Source: Cyathus striatus (lineage: Eukaryota > Basidiomycota > Agaricomycetes > Agaricales > Nidulariaceae). Taken from it: a stretch of 64,000 bases of DNA. Under the pieces are notes generated by a model. The model was not told the DNA's origin, did no database searches, and was given only the letters and a program-made list of their open reading frames with translations. Within the stretch, counting starts at the first letter, position 1, and each line of letters opens with the position of its first letter. Positions 44,980 to 56,789 of this stretch are shown in pieces. A program made the translations under genes and the position numbers. The stretch covers positions 1,302,001 through 1,366,000 of the forward strand of contig JAOVFP010000007.1 of assembly GCA_025738555.1 (NCBI GenBank). Direction: 5' to 3'.

Positions 44980-46150
44980 GTAACCTGTGTGTGATGTAGT
45001 CATCGACAGAATCAAACTCTATCTATCGAATCTGATTCGGGAACCCACGAATGTTCTACATTTCCTTGATAAAGATTAATTCATCCATCGTTATCGCCGG
45101 TTTTAGTAGTTGCATTATTCACACTGTCGCTGTCACACAGCTAACTACAACTAAAACTTTCACATCCAACGCTACGTCTCGTTATGTTTGGTAAAGCAAG
45201 CACACTATTTTTATATTAGTTGTTCATCTTCGCGGATCCCATCGTTCTTCGCAATGGCGTTTGGTTCGCATGTCAAAGATTGACAGGACAAAAGTTGTAA
45301 TGTGTAGAGCGGACCCATGTAAATGAATGTACGAATGTGGAAAGGCTCCTTATACGTGTTAGTTTCTCAATCTCTGACCTATTACCGTCTCGATCTGTGA
45401 GCTCTTAGAAATTGCAGTTCAAGTAATGTACCAGGTTGTCCATTAGGCTTACGCATCTCGCTTCCATCAACGCTTCGCGCTTGACAAGCTATCAGGCGTG
45501 CGGTCATCGTTGCTGTTTGCCATGGCGCTGTTGTCAATGACATCGATATTCGAATCTTGTTCTGGTTGGCGTTTCCGCAGAACCTACTCTAGTGACTGTG
45601 CAATTCCTTCAAAAGAGGATCTTAGGTAGCAACTGTCAGCCACGGCTGGCACTCATCACATCGCCAATACTCTCATATAACAGGTTACAAGTACGCTACT
45701 TCACAGCCGTTTAAGTCAACCTGATTTGTGTACTGAGTGAAGAAGCGATGTTGGGAGGACTACATAGGTAGTTTCAACGTGAACTTCAGCATTTAACAGT
45801 ACCACTAATCCGAGCAACCAACGAACAACCTAACCCAGTACCTGGATCTGATATTGCCGCTAGCGCTTCACGATAGTATCAACTTATCCTACATATGCGA
45901 AACAGCGCACTGACAGTGATAAGGTCACACGCTTGGCAACGCCCGTCATGGTCCTGCCTCCGCCCTTCCTCCACTCCGTTACGTTCTGTTCGTCGTTCTC
46001 CCACCACGATTTCCTTCCCCTCTGAAGTCTCTTTCACCCTCTGGACCCCCCAGCCCTACTACATTTCTATCCGACAGCAAATAATAGACATGAAACATCT
46101 GCGTGATGCGCACGCATGGGTCCCTCTAAAATAGCTGCTTAGAAGGCGGA
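44980..46150. other. Upstream spacer of gene 2 (R1 and R2 modules)
   Basis: Matches 9140-10340 throughout with small indels; part of the R1 core is deleted (the sequence jumps from 'tcatcttcgcg' to 'gatcccatcgttcttcg' near 45.23 kb). No gene recognised. Confidence 0.6.
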
Positions 46151-46159
46151 CATGTATCG

Positions 46160-47291
46160 ATGAGTAGTGTGTGCTCCCCCTACCGTCCATACCGATGCGT
46201 CCGTACAACAGATATTCTGTTCGCAGTATTCCCTAGCACACGACATGTTCCTTCCTTCCCTCCTCCCCTCCCATGTCTCTCCCTCTCGCAATTCTTCTCC
46301 AACTCCCTCACTTCATCCCTCGATTCTACTCACGTTTAAACGCTTCACACACAGACCATAATAAGCCCCCACAGGCAGCGCCCCCCAATCCAGCTGGCCG
46401 AACCCCGCATTCGATCCTACCGCACCACCAAGCCCATACACCCCACTCCCTCTAACCACCCGCATCTCCATGGAACACACCGACAAGTCAGACGATATGG
46501 GATGTTCCCCCCCTTCGTTTCTGCTTCTCCTCTATCGCACACTGCCACGTTCGCGATGTTAGCAAGTGCAGAACCAAGGTTAGGTGTGAGCCTGTGAGCG
46601 CGGTAGGAGGAGCCGCATTTGGTTCAGCATAGAGGTGGAGGGGGAGGGGAGTTGCATCGTTCGATTAGTGCGCCGAGGAGTCGAAGTCCGTATAGGGGAA
46701 CCGACGCGTTCAGCGAAGTCAATTTGGTCAAGCGTCCGAGGGAATGGAGGGAATGTACTGCTCCTTTCTGAAGCCGCTCTCGCTCTTACCCTCAGAAGTC
46801 GCTGGCGCTCCGCTCGATATCCCTAATCCAAAGCGAAAACGCACTATATCCACATACTTGGACGCAGGAGGCCACCACAGCACCACATACGACCCACACC
46901 TCCCCCTCCCCCTTCGACCACCTAAATAACACTATACCAACTCGCACTCCTACCCGCTCTCCAATCCCTCTCCCTCACGCACCCCTCCTACCATACCAAT
47001 CACAGTACGCTTCAGCACACCAGCGGAATCACAATCCACGATCTGCTCGTATGCTTATACGATGAGCTCCAAGAACCAATTCAGCAGCGTGAACATTACT
47101 CGGATGCGTTAGGAGGGAGGGAGAGGGAAGTTCTGAGTAGAACGGCGACTGTTAGGTGCGCGAGGGATAGGGGGTTACCTGGGTGTGGGGTGTTGAGGGT
47201 CTATTTTTTGGGTGGGGAATGTGTGCTTGTGGGGGTTGCGGCGGTTGCGGCGGGACGTGGTGGAAGGGAGTTGAAGACGAGGAAGAGGTGA
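46160..47291 (+). pseudogene. DUF6699-family gene copy A'
   Basis: Duplicate of copy A. The Pro-rich leader PPQAAPPNPAG lies at about 46.37-46.41 kb. The core is read in several frames. The end reads GVLRVYFLGGECVLVGVA then RELKTRKR and TGA 47289-47291; the conserved RVDFLG has become RVYFLG. Frame breaks between ITLYQLALL and the C-terminal half make it a probable pseudogene. Confidence 0.6.
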
Positions 47292-47639
47292 AGCTGTTCC
47301 GTTATAGAACGTCAGAGAGGGGAAAGGGCACGGGCATGAAGATGTATTCATCGTCGTCGGGAGCGTAGATGACGGTGGTCTGTGCGTTTGGAAGGTCACG
47401 TAATACAAATACGAATACGTCTCTCGCTGAAGGAAATTGAAGGTTAAACGTATCGATACCGGTACATCTCTTTTATTCCTATTCTTCTGAACTGATCATG
47501 CTCTTTACAGTTCGTTATAACTGCAGACTATCACTGTATTTTTATGTAAGAAACCGCGTTAGGACACTAGGATAACTCCCACCGCCCTATTTTTGTATTC
47601 AAGCGTACTTTCCCGGGCTAATAGATTTTGACCTTGCCT

Positions 47640-48512
47640 GGATTTTGACGTTGCCAGTGAGGCAACGTCAATTCTCGCGCGGCAACGTCACAGCAACGCC
47701 AGTGCAGCAAAGTGCCCGTGAAGAGGTGGTAAGTCGGGACATTCATAAGCCATACTCTCATACTCTTCATATATATAATTTATTTATGTCTGGAGATCCA
47801 AATGGCAAGCCAGAATTCACATGTACATTGGGTTGTTGCGATGTGGGGCTTTTCAATTAAGTGTGGGAAATACTGTTGAACAAAAAATATCATGAAAAAA
47901 AATACATAGTTTTCGGGTCAATTTAATTGTTATCATGAGATTTAGGGACACTTATAATGACATTTTAGCCTGCAAATTGCCCTCGGGGCTTCTGTTCTTC
48001 GTGTTGTATCACATGTGAAGGTTATTTTCCCACGCTTTCTCGATGCGCGGAGACTTCAACAACATTTGCTAGACCCATACTATAAACATATACATCATGA
48101 ATATCATAGAAAGTGATTTATGCACTATCTCTTATTAGTTATAAATTCAGATTTCTTATGCCACTAGTACCAATACTAATGAAGAGCTTAACAATGTACT
48201 GTCATTCTATCACTTCTCTGGGTTGATTGACTTAATGACAGCGGAGTGTGTTGAAAATTTAACTTATATAAGCCCCTATGTACACCATAGAAGTACATTA
48301 AGTCACTTTGATAATGTGTATCTACTTATTTCACTGTCTAGTAAGTATTATTGAAGAGTCTCCGCATGGTCAGCAAGCGTGGGAAAACGCATTAATGTAG
48401 TGTGATGCATGATGGCAATGTCAGCAATGTCACAGGCAACGTCCGGCAATGCAAGCAATGTCAAGCAACGTCAATTCTCAGATCGGCAATGTCACAGGCA
48501 ATGTCAAAATCC
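47640..48512. mobile_element. Inverted-repeat (foldback/MITE-like) element with GCAACGTCA subterminal motifs
   Basis: The ends are GGATTTTGACGTTGCC (47640-47655) and GGCAATGTCAAAATCC (48497-48512), inverted with one mismatch. Both sides carry many GCAACGTCA or GCAATGTCA motifs. A nested inverted repeat with arms at about 48019-48100 and 48300-48392 contains TTTTCCCACGCTT and CGGAGACT. No coding capacity. Target duplication not seen. Confidence 0.6.
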
Positions 48513-49369
48513 TTTTTTTCAAATTTCTGTAACTTGTATAAAAATGAGTAGAGTGCATGTATCTCTACCAATCTTTACTTGTTATTAGTAATAGTACTGT
48601 CAGCTATCAGGAACTCGGTCACACCTGAAACCCAGTCACAGCTCATCCTCCAGCTTCCACATCAACTATTTGTGCAAATTTTTGATACAGTACAGTACAT
48701 CACTATAATATCTATATAGTGTATAAGTATTTAGATTGCTACTCTCTTGTACATCGAGAAATTCAGAACTTAGTTGATTGCTACAACCAAAAATGGCCAA
48801 ATCTAAGATGCAGATTCCCACACTCTAGAAGGAAGATAATGCTGCAGTCGTATGCAGCACATCCAAAGCATAAAATCATGCTATATATCTATTTTAAAGC
48901 CCTCTGTATTGATTTGGACTCTTTTTAAATGTCATTTTCACTCATTTCTATACTATTTCACCAATCTATGCACCAGAGTGGTACAAAGAATCAGTTTCAA
49001 GGTGTACATTGAACTGCTTGTATCTTTCATAAATGGTAGAAAGATGCTACAAAAATTATAATGCGGAATACATACAATTATTACATTATTATTCAAGTTT
49101 TAACGTAATTTTAGCGATTTTATTTTGTTTATAAACTGTAGATCTATCCAGAACCTCTACCTTTCATTTTTTCATCCTAATATATCAAATATTGGATGCC
49201 TCAGGCTGGATCAAGCACTGTAATTAATCATTATAAGTAGAATAAATACTTTTTAATATTTTACAGCTGTTTGTGAAGTATAATGTGCAAATTTGTGGCT
49301 TCAAACATCGAAATTGTTGTTATTCATAGAATGAAGTGTAGAAACAGCAAGGACTCTGCACAGGGCAGT

Positions 49370-49847
49370 TGCTGATCTGGGTACAGGCTCACCTGAGAGG
49401 TAGAGTGTGTAGATAGAGGCTTAGAGTGACTGTAAGAAGAGTAAAGACTTTCTTATTGTTATCCAGTAAAACTGGGGGGTTTATATACTGTACAAGAGGT
49501 GTATATAAATATCTACTGCTGTAAAAGGAGCTGTTAAGCTGTTATGCTGTTGAGTACAGCAATACCATATATAGTGTTACTATAATTACATCTACCTAAG
49601 AATAAACATACTAGAAGGTTCTAGTATGTGCTACGGAGTTCCATGATTAGATAAGATCTGCTAGATCCGCTTTTGTCGAGATAAGATAATCTCAACATGA
49701 AGATGATGTTTAGTTGTTAAGTCCGAGTAAGTCTGGTAAGCTTAGTTCAGCTGCTAGACATGAGCCCTGATATTATTAATAAGGGGTGGCTGGGTTCCCA
49801 GTTTTTCCACTTTCTGAGGTCTCGCGACAAAAATATTTGTAACATCT
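49370..49847 (-). repeat. Possible solo LTR (minus strand)
   Basis: On the minus strand it starts TGTTACAAATATTTTTGTCG, contains GTATATAAACCCCCC and then ATAACAATAAGAAAG, resembling a TATA box and polyadenylation region. The 3' boundary and a target duplication were not found. Confidence 0.35.
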
Positions 49848-50279
49848 CATAGAATACTTCAAAAAATGTGATTAAAGTTAGAAATTGTTCTATACAAGGT
49901 CTTCTATGTAGCACATGTATCTCATTCTAAATTCACAGTCTTTAAAAGTTATAAAATTCGAATTTATGCTAATGTGACTGAGTTCCTGAGATAGTACAGT
50001 ATATATCATAAATTTACAAAACTACCAGCCAGCTAAAATCTAAATAATATTAGAAATGTTGTACACAAGTGACAAAATATATGTATTTCACTGTGGGATT
50101 GTAAGTATTATTTGTTGTACCCTCTCCCCACCCCCCATCCAGTGGTAATATATATTATTAAATGAAAGAACATCCATCTTGTGCAATCCTACTTTATTTA
50201 TTGTACTTATTACTAACTACACAGTGGGACTTGAACACAGGACCTCGGCACTAATATATGTAGACGTAGCAACATCAAA

Positions 50280-51543
50280 TGCACACATGTTGTATTTACT
50301 GAACCTTTAACTCATAATCTTTAACTCATGAAGCAAATGCACTGACACTTCTGACAACGAAGCTGACAATTGGTGTCCATCATCTCCCTTGATTATGAAC
50401 TGAAAGGATAGATTTACTCGAAGAGCATGAAAAAAATGAACAACAATCATTTCCACCTGCGATACTTCATATTCCGGTGAAAGCCATGTGCTAGAGCTCG
50501 AGAACAGGTGCTCTCACCTGATCTTGTCGCAAGATAAGTGATCATAGGTGTCGAAGAGCATGATAGGGGCCACTGACACCTCTGAATCGTATCCTATGTC
50601 AATTTGGGAGGTCTGTAGCACTGAAACCGAAGATTGGTGATATGTCACGCCAAGGTGGGGACAGGAAGAGGAAGCAACAATGAAATGACATTGGACGGTG
50701 ACATTAGAGATAGAGCACCTAGCAACTTCTGTCCCACGCTCCAGACACCTTTAAAATACATCTGGGTTCGATTTGAATGTGTAGCATAGTATAAATGGGA
50801 TCATGGGAGGTGTGGGAAGGATGTGATAGTTAAGGGGACAAAAGGAATACAGCTACACACAATTGAGGTCGGAGGCTAACAGGCTGGATAAGCAGCTGTC
50901 ACGACGTACTGGGAGTAATTGCGGTGAGTTCGTCTGATGAAGGACTCGGGGAACAACCAAATCCCCTGCCTCAAAAATCCAATGATCTTTAAGGAAGCTA
51001 AAACGACAATGTGAGGAAGTGGTATCAAGTTCAAGCTGGCTTCAAGGGCATGGTAGCAGTGACCGAAGATTTAGAGCCTTGATGGCTGTGTATTTGGGAG
51101 AAAGGGATATAGAAATATGGTGGTAGCTGAACGAGGAAAGGATGAATACGGTTGGTAGGAATTGAGAATTGAAATTCACAGAGCGGGCTTGCATATATAG
51201 ATATCTGAATGTGGATATGCATACTTCTTCCGGGCTCCTTACATGTTAGTTGCTCAAATATTAAATTAACGTCGAGAATGCAATATATGTAACATACCAG
51301 ATTGTCCATATAGCTTCCATGTCTCCCATCCATCCATATATCCCACTTGACTAACTATCAGGTGAGAGGTCATTGTTGCTCTTTTGATGTTGTTGTTGTA
51401 TAGTGTATTTTATGGGCCTTTTCAGTGACATCGATATACATATGTTCTTCTATCTGTAATTTCTGCAGAATCTTCTCTATTTGTGTGATTCCTTCAGATG
51501 GCATAGGTTCTTTGGAGTACTGGTAGGACCTGCCTACGAGTTC
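50280..51543. other. Spacer before the palindromic minisatellite
   Basis: 50.33-50.56 kb matches 12.70-12.96 kb. 50.57-51.24 kb is unassigned. 51.29-51.50 kb is the left half of an R2 module (compare 9.57-9.79 kb). Confidence 0.5.
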
Positions 51544-54111
51544 ATTGCACTCCTCCACGAAATTAGGTGGAGTCCACCTGAAGTCCAGGACTCTACCTGG
51601 ACTCTACCTGGACTCTACCTGAACATCACTGGACTCCACCTGAACTATGAATACTGCTATTCTGTGTACAGTTCAGGTTGAGTTCAGGTGCAGTACAGGA
51701 CAGTCCAGGTACAGACCTGGACTTCAGGTGGACTACTGGAAATCACCTGGAAATCACTGATTTAAGCCACTGGACTTCAGGTAGAATACTGGACTATTGA
51801 GTGCCTGGACTCTACCTGTACTAAGTAACTTAGACATTACCTGGAGTTCACCTGAACTCCAGCTGGACTCTACCTGGACTCTACCTGTTTTAAGTAGATT
51901 AGACATTACCAGGGGTTCACCTGGACTCCAGCTGGACTCTACCTGGACTATACCTGTACTAAGTAACTTAGACATTACCAGGGATTCACCTGGACTCCAG
52001 CTGGACTCTACCTGAACTCTATTTGTACTAAGTAACTTAGACATTACCTGGACTTCACCTGGACTTCACCAGTACTAAGTAGCTTAGACATTACCAGGGG
52101 TTCACCTGGACTCTACCTGAACTCTACCTGTACTAAGTAGCTTAGATATTACCTGGAGTTCACCTGGACTCTAGCTGGACTCTACCTGAAGTCTACCTGG
52201 ACTCTACCAGTACTAAGTAGCTTAGACATTACCAGGGGTTCACCTGGACTCTACCTGGACTCTACCTGGACTCTACCTGTACTAAGTAGCTTAGATATTA
52301 CCTGGAGTTCACCTGAACTCTACCTGGACTCTACCAGTACTAAGTAGCTTAGGCATTACCAGGGGTTCACCTGGACTCCAGCTGGACTCTACCTGGACTC
52401 TACCTGGACTCTACCTGGACTCTACCAGTACTAAGTAGCTAAGATATTACCTGGAGTTCACCTGGACTCTACCTGGACTCTATTTGAACTCTACCTAGAC
52501 TCTACCTAGACTCTACCAGTACTAAGTAGCTTAGGCATTACCAGGGGTTCACCTGGACTCTAGCTGGACTCTAATTGTACTAAGTAGCTTAGATATTACC
52601 TGGAATTCACCTGGACTCTACCTGGACTCTACCTGTACTAAGTAGTTTATATATTACCTGGAGTTCACCTGGACTCTACCTGGACTCTGCCTGTACTAAG
52701 TAGTTGAGACATTACCTGGAGTTCACCTGGACTTCAGCTGGATTCTACCTGGACTCTACCTGTACTAAGTAGCTAAGACATTACCTGGAGTTCACCTGGA
52801 CTCTATCTGTACTCTACCTGTGACACTGTGTGCTGAGTGTAACACTATATATTGATTGTGACTATGTATTGAGTGTGATACTATGTGTTGAGTGTGATAT
52901 TATGTATTGAGTCTAACACTATGTGTTGAGTGTGTGTTGAGTGTCAAACTGTGCATTGAGTGTGACACTATGCATTCAGAGGAGTGTCACACTAGATACA
53001 TAGTGTCACACTGGATGCATAGTATCACACTCAATGCTCAGTATCACACTCAACACACACTCAACACATAGTGTTAGACTCAATACATAATATCACACTC
53101 CATGCATAATCACACTCAATATATAGTGTTACACTCAACACACAGTGTCACAGCTGCTAGTACAAACAAAGTCTAGGTAGTATTCAGGTAGTGTCCAGGT
53201 AGTGTCTTGGCTAATTAGTACAGGTAGAATTCATGTAGAGTCCAGGTAATGTCCAAGCTACTTAGTACAGGTAGAGTTCAGGTAGAGTCCAGCTGGAGTC
53301 CAGGTGAACTCCAGGTAATGTCTCAACTACTTAGTACAGGTAGAGTCCAGGTAGAGTCCAGGTGAACTTCAGGTAATGTCTAAGCTACTTAGTACAGGTA
53401 GAGTCCAGCTAGAGTCCAGGTGAACCCCTGGTAATGTCTAAGCTACTTAGTACTGGTAGAGTCCAGGTAGTGTTCAGGTAGAGTTCAGGTAGAGTCCAGG
53501 TGAACTCCAGGTAATATCTAAGCTACTTAGTACAGGCAGAGTTCAGGTAGAGTCCAGCTGGAGTCCAGGTGAACCCCTGGTAATGCCTAAGCTACTTAGT
53601 ACTGGTAGAGTGTCCAGGTAGAGTCCAGGTGAACTCCAGGTAATATCTAAGCTACTTAGTACAGGTAGAGTTCAGATAGAGTCCAGATAGAGTTCAGGTA
53701 GAGTCCAGCTGGAGTCCAGGTGAACCCCTGGTAATATCTAAGCTACTTAGTACTGGTAGAGTCCAGGTAGAGTCCAGGTAGAGTCCAGGTAGAGTCCAGG
53801 TGAACTCCAGGTAATGTCTAAGCTACTTAGTACATGTAGAGTCCAGGTAGAGTCCAGGTAGAGTCCATGTAAGAGACAGGTAGCTGGTAAGTACAGAGTC
53901 CATGTAGAGTTCAGGTAGAGTCCAGGTAGAGCCATGTAAGAGACAGGTAGCTAGTAAGCTCAGAGTCCAGGTAGAGTTCAGGTAGTTGGCTCTAACTGAA
54001 GTCCACCTGAAGTTTACTAGAGTTCACCTGTAGTCCAGTAGAGTCCAGTAGAGTCCACCTGGAGTCCAGAAGTCTACCTGAAGTCCACCTGATCTCATGG
54101 AGGAGTGCAAT
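51544..54111. repeat. 2568-bp palindromic minisatellite (giant inverted repeat)
   Basis: The ends are inverted: ATTGCACTCCTCCA (51544-51557) and its complement ending at 54111. The left arm (to about 52830) is a minisatellite of 12-bp CTGGACTCTACC cores joined by TGTACTAAGTAGCTTAGACA and TTACCTGGAGTTCACCTGGA-type spacers. The right arm (53170-54080) is the same material in reverse complement. The central 350 bp is also palindromic, built on ACACTCAACACATAGTGT-like units, with the axis near 52985. The outer flanks are the two halves of an R2 module that is uninterrupted at about 9.79-9.81 kb, so it is an insertion. Not coding: open frames inside change with repeat length. Confidence 0.92.
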
Positions 54112-54261
54112 ATACTGCTGCCTACCAGGCTGGCACACATTACATCGCCACTATTATAATATGGCCACAAAAGTCGTGGACAAAGCTTTTATTAGTGTAT
54201 AAAATACAAATAAACGACTTCATAGCAGTATAATTTAACATGAAAGGTCTGCTCAGTGAGC

Positions 54262-55470
54262 AAGGGGCAGCCTCTTGCCAGCAGGTCTGGGGCCTGGGCC
54301 GAGATGGAAGTCACGCGTTCAGCGGTTCCCAACCTTACCTGTCGTTCTCACCGCGATTTACTACCTCTCACAAGTCACTTTCTCCCTCTGTCCACTTACT
54401 ACCATTCTACTTGACAGCAAACCATACGCACGAAGAGGGCCTGTGTGATTCGAATGCATGAAATGCATGATTGCTGGGATAGGCTAACAAGGATAGGTTT
54501 GGGCTACGGCGGATATGTTTACATGAACAGTGCGTAGTTTTTTATATCACCTACAAATTATACTGATGTGAATCTGGTCATACAATAGACGATATTAGCT
54601 GTATTCTCTGACCGGCAGCACAACGATTACATCCTCCTCCCCTCAAGCTCAAGCACCGTTCCTCCTTCCTTCTCTTCTCCCCCTTCCATTCCCCTCTTCC
54701 CTGTCACCTCTTCTCCCACTCCACCGTTTTACTCCCTCGATCACAGTCTCAGTCACACATACGCTACAGACCATGCCCAACCCCCGCAGGCAACGGCACC
54801 CAATCAGGCTGGTCCAACCCCGCATTCGGTCCCTCAGTAAGAGGTAGCGTCCCCCTCCCAGTTCATGTGCCTACACTCCTCCTGGAAAGCACCCACTTCC
54901 CCATGGCAAGCCCCTTCCCCACATTGGCACCCACCAACCTCCTGGCCAGCGGCACTCTACATACCTATGAGTCCCACCGTATAGGACGCTCCCCCTCGTC
55001 TCTACCCCTCCACTGTCATATTCGAACTCGGCGCACGTGCCGAGTTGGCTTGTCCCACTACTTCTGCTGAGAAGGCTTGCTAGGCCTACGAGTGCGTGTG
55101 CGAGTGCGAGGTTAGGAGAGTGTCCAAGGGGTCAGAGAGAGGAGTCGCTTTGCGTTCAATATGCTTCAGGAGGAATCGGAGGAGGAAGAGGGTTGTACCA
55201 TTCCATGGGCGCACCACGGAGTCGAAATCGGACGCGAGGCACCAATGCATTCTGCGAGGACAATCTCGCGAAATTTCCGAACAACTGGAGGGAGGAGTAC
55301 GCTACTCCCTCCATCCGAGGCTGCTATCACTTCCCCCTCCGCACTCATACTCAATGTCTCTCAGATCTCATGAACTCCAATGCACAATAAACCCGTAGCT
55401 AGAAGCAGAAGGCCACCGCAGCACATCTGATGACCTCCGTCTCCTCCCACCCACACAAATCCCCTAAAGG
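54262..55470 (+). pseudogene. DUF6699-family gene copy B', core deleted
   Basis: It matches copy B from its leader (12.99 kb) through the segment CEDNLAKFPNNWREEYATPS (about 55.26-55.31 kb) to 'acaaatcccctaaag' near 55.47 kb. It then jumps to sequence that in copy 1 lies at 14756 (ctgtatttaaatatt). Roughly 585 bp holding the DUF6699 core are missing. Confidence 0.65.
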
Positions 55471-55905
55471 CTGTATTTAAATATTTGTAATAGCGTTGTA
55501 ACTCTACGATAACCCTCTACCCTATTTTGGTGTTCAAGAGGCAGTAGTACGCCCCATATGATTAGTGAAACTTGACGCAAAATTATCTTTATACCAACAT
55601 ATACACTTACGAATATTCTATGGGATCTTGAATGTGGGACACTGCTGGCAGCTGAGCACATATCGTATGCTGTACCTATACTTTTTGCTCTGTATAGTAT
55701 TGCTTTATTATAGCGCAAAAGGATTCTGTTGAGTTTACTTGCGTTGAAGGTGACTCGGTTCACAGAGAACAAATAGATCTTGTATCGATTTAGTCTTACT
55801 GGCGTCTTTTCGAGGATTCTGAAGATAGTATGCTTAGTATAAAACACCAGCATATCAGACTACAATGAATCACAGTAATGCATAGGGTCATAACCAATAT
55901 TTCAA
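55471..55905. other. 3' flank of B', empty site of the Tc1/mariner-like element
   Basis: Matches 14756-15100 of copy 1 and then passes into the leader of C' without the 3.2 kb transposon. No gene. Confidence 0.5.
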
Positions 55906-55915
55906 GGGAGGCAAG

Positions 55916-56601
55916 GTGTATCAGTCTATGTTCTACGCTCTCCTTCATTCAGGGGGGTTGTATCGTTCAATCAGTGCGCCTAGGAGTCGGAGTCGTACAG
56001 GGGGCACCGACGCATTCAGCGAGGACAATCTCGCAAAACGCCGAAAGACTGGAGGGAAGATTATGTTTCCCCCTCCCTCCGTGGCCGCTTTCGATTCTCA
56101 CTCAGTGCTCAGTGGCCCCCCCTGTCGATATCGGTTACATCTTGCGATCACGAACGTACAATCTCCTCTTACTTGGACGTAGGAGGACACCATAGTATTT
56201 CTTACGACCTACGCCTCCCCCCACCTCCAAGCGTTCCCCAAATTACACTCTACCAATTTACCCTCCTGCCACCTCTCCAATTCCTCTCCCTCACGCACCC
56301 CCTCCCACCCTGGTCCATACCGATACAAGCCTCAACCCCCAGCGGAATCACCATATTTGACCTCCTTCTGTGCTTATACGAAGAGCTCCAAGAACCAATA
56401 TGGCAGGGGGAGTATTACACTGATGCGCTAGGGAGTAGGGAGAGGGGAGAACTGACTCGCGCTGCGGCAGTACGTTGCGCAGGTGATATGGGACCAATTG
56501 GGAGGGGCAGTTTGAGGGTTGATTTTTTGGGTGATGGATGTTTGTTTGTGGGGGTTGTGGGTGAACATGGGGGTTGGGAGCTGAAGACGCAACAGGGATG
56601 A
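55916..56601 (+). pseudogene. DUF6699-family gene copy C', N-terminal frameshift
   Basis: The core from 56173 is fully open for 142 codons: YDLRLPPPPSVPQITLYQ, HPLPPWSIPIQASTPSGIT, IFDLLLCLYEELQEPIWQ, GSLRVDFLGDGCLFVGVV and GWELKTQQG-TGA. The upstream segment is shifted: AFSEDNLAKRRKTGGKIMF replaces the expected ..KHPKDWREDY, consistent with one lost base near 56040. If translation began after that point, the core alone could still be made. Confidence 0.65.
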
Positions 56602-56789
56602 ATTTGTTGGATATGGAAGGGATTGTGTCGGGAAGGCGTGGAGGTGGTTTTGACGACGCTTAGAACGACAGAGGGGTGGTCTGTGCATTTTTGGCAGCCA
56701 TGTGATTTGAATGCGCTACCCCCAGGCTCTAGCCCGCACACCTTATTGCAGCTCTCGACAAACTCTTCCATTCCTCCCTCTAACACATC

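Larger units (their letters stand above)
47611..50279. other. Region unique to copy 2
   Basis: Copy 1 and copy 2 match up to 'gtactttcc' (12055/47611) and again from about 12655/50280. Copy 1 has about 0.6 kb here and copy 2 about 2.7 kb. The interval holds the inverted-repeat element at 47640-48512, AT-rich unassigned DNA (48.5-49.3 kb), a possible LTR (49.37-49.85 kb) and further unassigned sequence. No gene recognised. Confidence 0.5.

Noticed and set aside
35136..49847. A full LTR retrotransposon between the two possible LTRs
   Set aside because: The two LTR-like sequences are unrelated to each other, lie on opposite strands, and no gag, protease, integrase or reverse-transcriptase motif occurs in the window.
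50222..50255. tRNA T-arm-like string on the minus strand (GAGGTCCTGTGTTCAAGTCC)
   Set aside because: It looks like the 3' half of a tRNA or a tRNA-derived SINE, but the T-stem pairs poorly and there is no upstream D-arm, anticodon arm or acceptor stem. The one at 59837-59866 (CAGGTCCTGAGTTTGATCCC) also lacks the rest of a tRNA.
51754..53935. Open frames within the palindromic minisatellite (for example GLYLDSTWTLP-type repeats)
   Set aside because: They are translations of the 12-bp core, exist on both strands and change with repeat number. No sign of selection for coding.
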